Made by a program: the position numbers and the translations under genes | Shown here: positions 60,813 through 64,000 of the stretch, piece by piece | Numbering within the stretch: position 1 is the stretch's first letter | How the letters are laid out: each line of letters starts with the position of its first letter | Assembly (NCBI GenBank): GCA_038373865.1 | Contig: JAXGGA010002910.1 | Span: 48,209 to 112,208 of the forward strand | Direction: 5' to 3' | DNA length: 64,000 nucleotides | DNA from: Uloborus plumipes | Lineage: Eukaryota; Arthropoda; Arachnida; Araneae; Uloboridae | The notes under the pieces: generated by a model | Databases searched by the model: none | What the model was told of the DNA's origin: nothing | The model's input: only the letters and a program-made list of their open reading frames with translations

Positions 60813-61512
60813 GGGGTTACAGTACCTCAAAAATGACCAAAAGACCAAAAAAAATTTTATTACTTATTTCAAAAGTAAAAGTTATTTAAAACACTCAGAA
60901 AAAAACAGCATTGTTCTAGCTAAATTATTTAAAAAGTTATGAGTGACTTTAGGGCATACATGCTATGTGTTCTAATGGAAAAGCCAAACTTTAAAGTGCT
61001 TTTTCTCGGTGATCAGTTTTTAGTGTTTCTATGTTACTAGAAATGCTAAGGAATTTTTTCTATTAAAGATATAACTTTAAAGCAATATTTTTTGCATTCA
61101 GGATAATATATTTAATAAAACTGTGCATTGAATAAGCGTTTTATAAATTACAAAAATTTTTAGAGTTTGTTAAACCTCGAAGAACAAAATTTTCTAAGAT
61201 TTTTTTACATAAAAGGTCACAAAATATTTTCTAATCAAAATATAAGAAAATGAATGCACAGATTTGTTGAGGTTTTCCTTGTGATCATTTCGCAAAAAGA
61301 AATTTTGAAATTAGTGCAGAAACAAAAAAGCCTTAGGGTTTTAAAAAAACTGAAATTTTCTTACATTTTTCAAATTTTCAAAAAAAGTTTTCAAAATTTT
61401 TGATGTTTGAAAATAAATTATTGATTTTTAAACAAGTGCAGAAACAAATATTTCAAAGAATTAACCTTTTCACTTAAATTAAAGAAATTTGTTAGAAAGG
61501 TACTGTAACCCC
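60813..61512. mobile_element. TTAA-flanked MITE with GGGGTTACAGTACC termini
   Basis: GGGGTTACAGTACCT on the left and AGGTACTGTAACCCC on the right, TTAA at 60809-60812 and 61513-61516. 700 bp, AT-rich and non-coding inside. Its tip partly resembles that of 6462-7131 (GG..TACAGT), suggesting related transposases. Confidence 0.9.
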
Positions 61513-61919
61513 TTAAAAGTGAAACTGCTTTTAATACGAGCAAATGTTGACTTAGAAAGTTAGTGCTTGTGCATACACTATCCCAGTAGTCAGCTGAATT
61601 ATTTTCATTGATCTTATGGGATAGTAGGTGAGTTAAGGTTAGTGAAGTTTAGTACAAAACACACAGAGCTCATTATTATACTTACAATATTAAGCATTAA
61701 ACAATTTTGTACTCTTCATTTTTTTGTAACTTTTATCTTTCGCTGATGTACTCATAAACTGGAGTCACTTTGGATATGCATTGCATCCAATACATTTTGA
61801 AAAAACGATCTGAATAACTATTTTTGTAATGATTTGAATTTTTTCTGCAATAGCTTAAATCCTTTCTTTTCATTTCTTCTTCCAGTTTCCTCCTCCCTTC
61901 TTTGTCTACCTCTGCCCAA

Positions 61920-62710
61920 TCTATATATATAAAAGAAAGTCGTGTTAGTTACACTACTTATAACTCAAGAACGGCTGTACCGATATGGCTAAAAATTGGT
62001 GGGTAGGTAGCTTAGAGCCAGGAGACGGACATAGGCTATAATTTATGTGTGTCAGTTACATAAATAGAAAAACTGTCTTATTGACTAAGCCTTTTTACTA
62101 AGCCTTTTTTGACACCTCCATGGCTGAGCGACATAAAGCACACGTTCTGGCAGCTACCGGTGCGCAGTAAACAGGTTGTAAGTTAGCGGTGCGTTGAGTG
62201 TTATTTGACTTTTTCGTGAAATAAATTATAAACAAACACGTTACTTCCCTTGACATTTATATGTGATAAGCCGTCAGAAACGATTGCTCATTCCTAGGAT
62301 CCCGATAATCCCAACCGATATGCCGTTTGAATTTAAAAGACTTCAATTTCCGATCCGTCTTGCATTTGTCATGACCTTTAACAAATCACAAGTCCAGTCC
62401 TTAAAAGTTTGTGGTTTTGAATCTAGAATATCACCGTTTCTCCCATGGTCAATTATATGTGGCATGTTTACGGGTCGGAAGACCATCTGTGTTGTTTCTT
62501 TTTGCGCCTGATAATAAAACAAAAAATGTTGTGCAACACAAGGTACTTTAGTGAAGAGCAACCTATGTACTAAAATACAAAAACAATAATGAATGATTAA
62601 CGTAGGTACTTAATTTTTTTTGTATTTTCTAATAATAAAAAACTTAATAAATTCAAAAATTTTCTTATTTATTGCCTTTAAGGCGGAACAGAGTTCGCCG
62701 GGTCAGCTAG
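61920..62710 (+). mobile_element. Truncated Helitron
   Basis: The 5' end TCTATATATATAAAAGAAAG follows an A (61919), and the 3' end reads GGGTCAGCTAG followed by T (62711), which is the A/T insertion site of Helitrons. A hairpin GGCGGAAC-AGA-GTTCGCC (62682-62699) sits just before the CTAG end, as Helitrons require. The segment after the 5' end contains AACGGCTGTACCGAT, a phrase common in arthropod Helitrons. Only the C-terminal end of the Rep/helicase gene remains, in 791 bp. It abuts a TA microsatellite on its 3' side. Confidence 0.93.
62263..62551 (+). pseudogene. Helitron RepHel helicase, C-terminal remnant with frameshift
   Basis: The frame from 62263 reads RLLIPRIPIIPTDMPFEFKR and LQFPIRLAFVMTFNKSQVQSL. 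It matches the conserved end of Helitron Pif1-type helicases, where the family has M-T-I-N-K-S-Q-G-Q-S-L (here F and V replace I and G). After about 62435 the homology continues one frame over as SHGQLYVACLRVGRPSVL, FLFAPDNKTKNVVQHKVL, to a stop at 62549-62551, so a frameshift broke the gene. The endonuclease Rep part and the first helicase motifs are missing. Non-functional. Confidence 0.9.
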
Positions 62711-62711
62711 T

Positions 62712-64000
<1,289 letters not shown>

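Overview
The window is AT-rich, intron- and intergenic-type DNA from an animal genome, most likely an arthropod. A spider or other arachnid is my best guess, from the kind of transposon debris; that is an inference, not a proof. There are no operons, no long uninterrupted genes, no rRNA or recognisable tRNA genes and no CRISPR arrays. The long open frames are almost all translations of microsatellites or of palindromic transposon arms.

What dominates is a dense collection of non-autonomous DNA transposons. I delimited them from inverted termini plus target-site duplications (TSDs). A GGGTCATTCCA-terminus group with 4-bp TSDs lies at 905-2231, 11809-14620, 38336-38951 and 45400-47470. TTAA-flanked elements lie at 6462-7131, 40601-41109 and 60813-61512, with decayed relatives at 2719-3420 and 53772-54382. 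A Tc1-type foldback is at 7555-9118 and two pogo/Tigger-like elements at 37897-38193 and 43403-44179. hAT-like MITEs lie at 2906-3070, 19887-20066, 20736-21152, 30449-30604 and 53933-54240. Five copies of a CACTG-ended repeat made of two monomers lie at 21442, 31890, 36330, 44337 and 52166. A 1.64-kb element is at 23919-25558, a small TTAT-flanked element at 28887-29140, and a decayed inverted-repeat element with an internally amplified arm at 56015-57285. A truncated Helitron at 61920-62710 keeps the end of its helicase gene. Three TE protein relics are readable: a mariner-like transposase end (33050-33165, minus), a degraded TE-associated protein inside the 45400-47470 element, and the Helitron helicase C-terminus.

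Host-gene content is thin. Three plus-strand segments look like short exons, two of them with good splice signals on both sides: about 28545-28769, 31733-31775 (perhaps extending to a poly(A) signal near 32388) and 40320-40367. Whether they belong to one transcript cannot be shown here. A CpG-rich, polypyrimidine-flanked block at 48770-49330 looks like a promoter or first exon. Several base-balanced, low-repeat blocks (10880-11350, 17560-17960, 19240-19690, 52850-53040) resemble conserved non-coding regulatory DNA. The simplest reading is a stretch of large introns or a regulatory landscape heavily colonised by small transposons.

The most interesting signal is shared by three separate transposon families (23919-25558, 38336-38951, 45400-47470). 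Each carries 4 to 8 scattered copies of its own 14-mer of the general form GTTAC/GTAAC followed by about five bases and TGAC/TCAC/TTAC. In two of them the last copy abuts the right terminal repeat at identical spacing. This looks like an array of protein-binding sites that diverged in step with each family.
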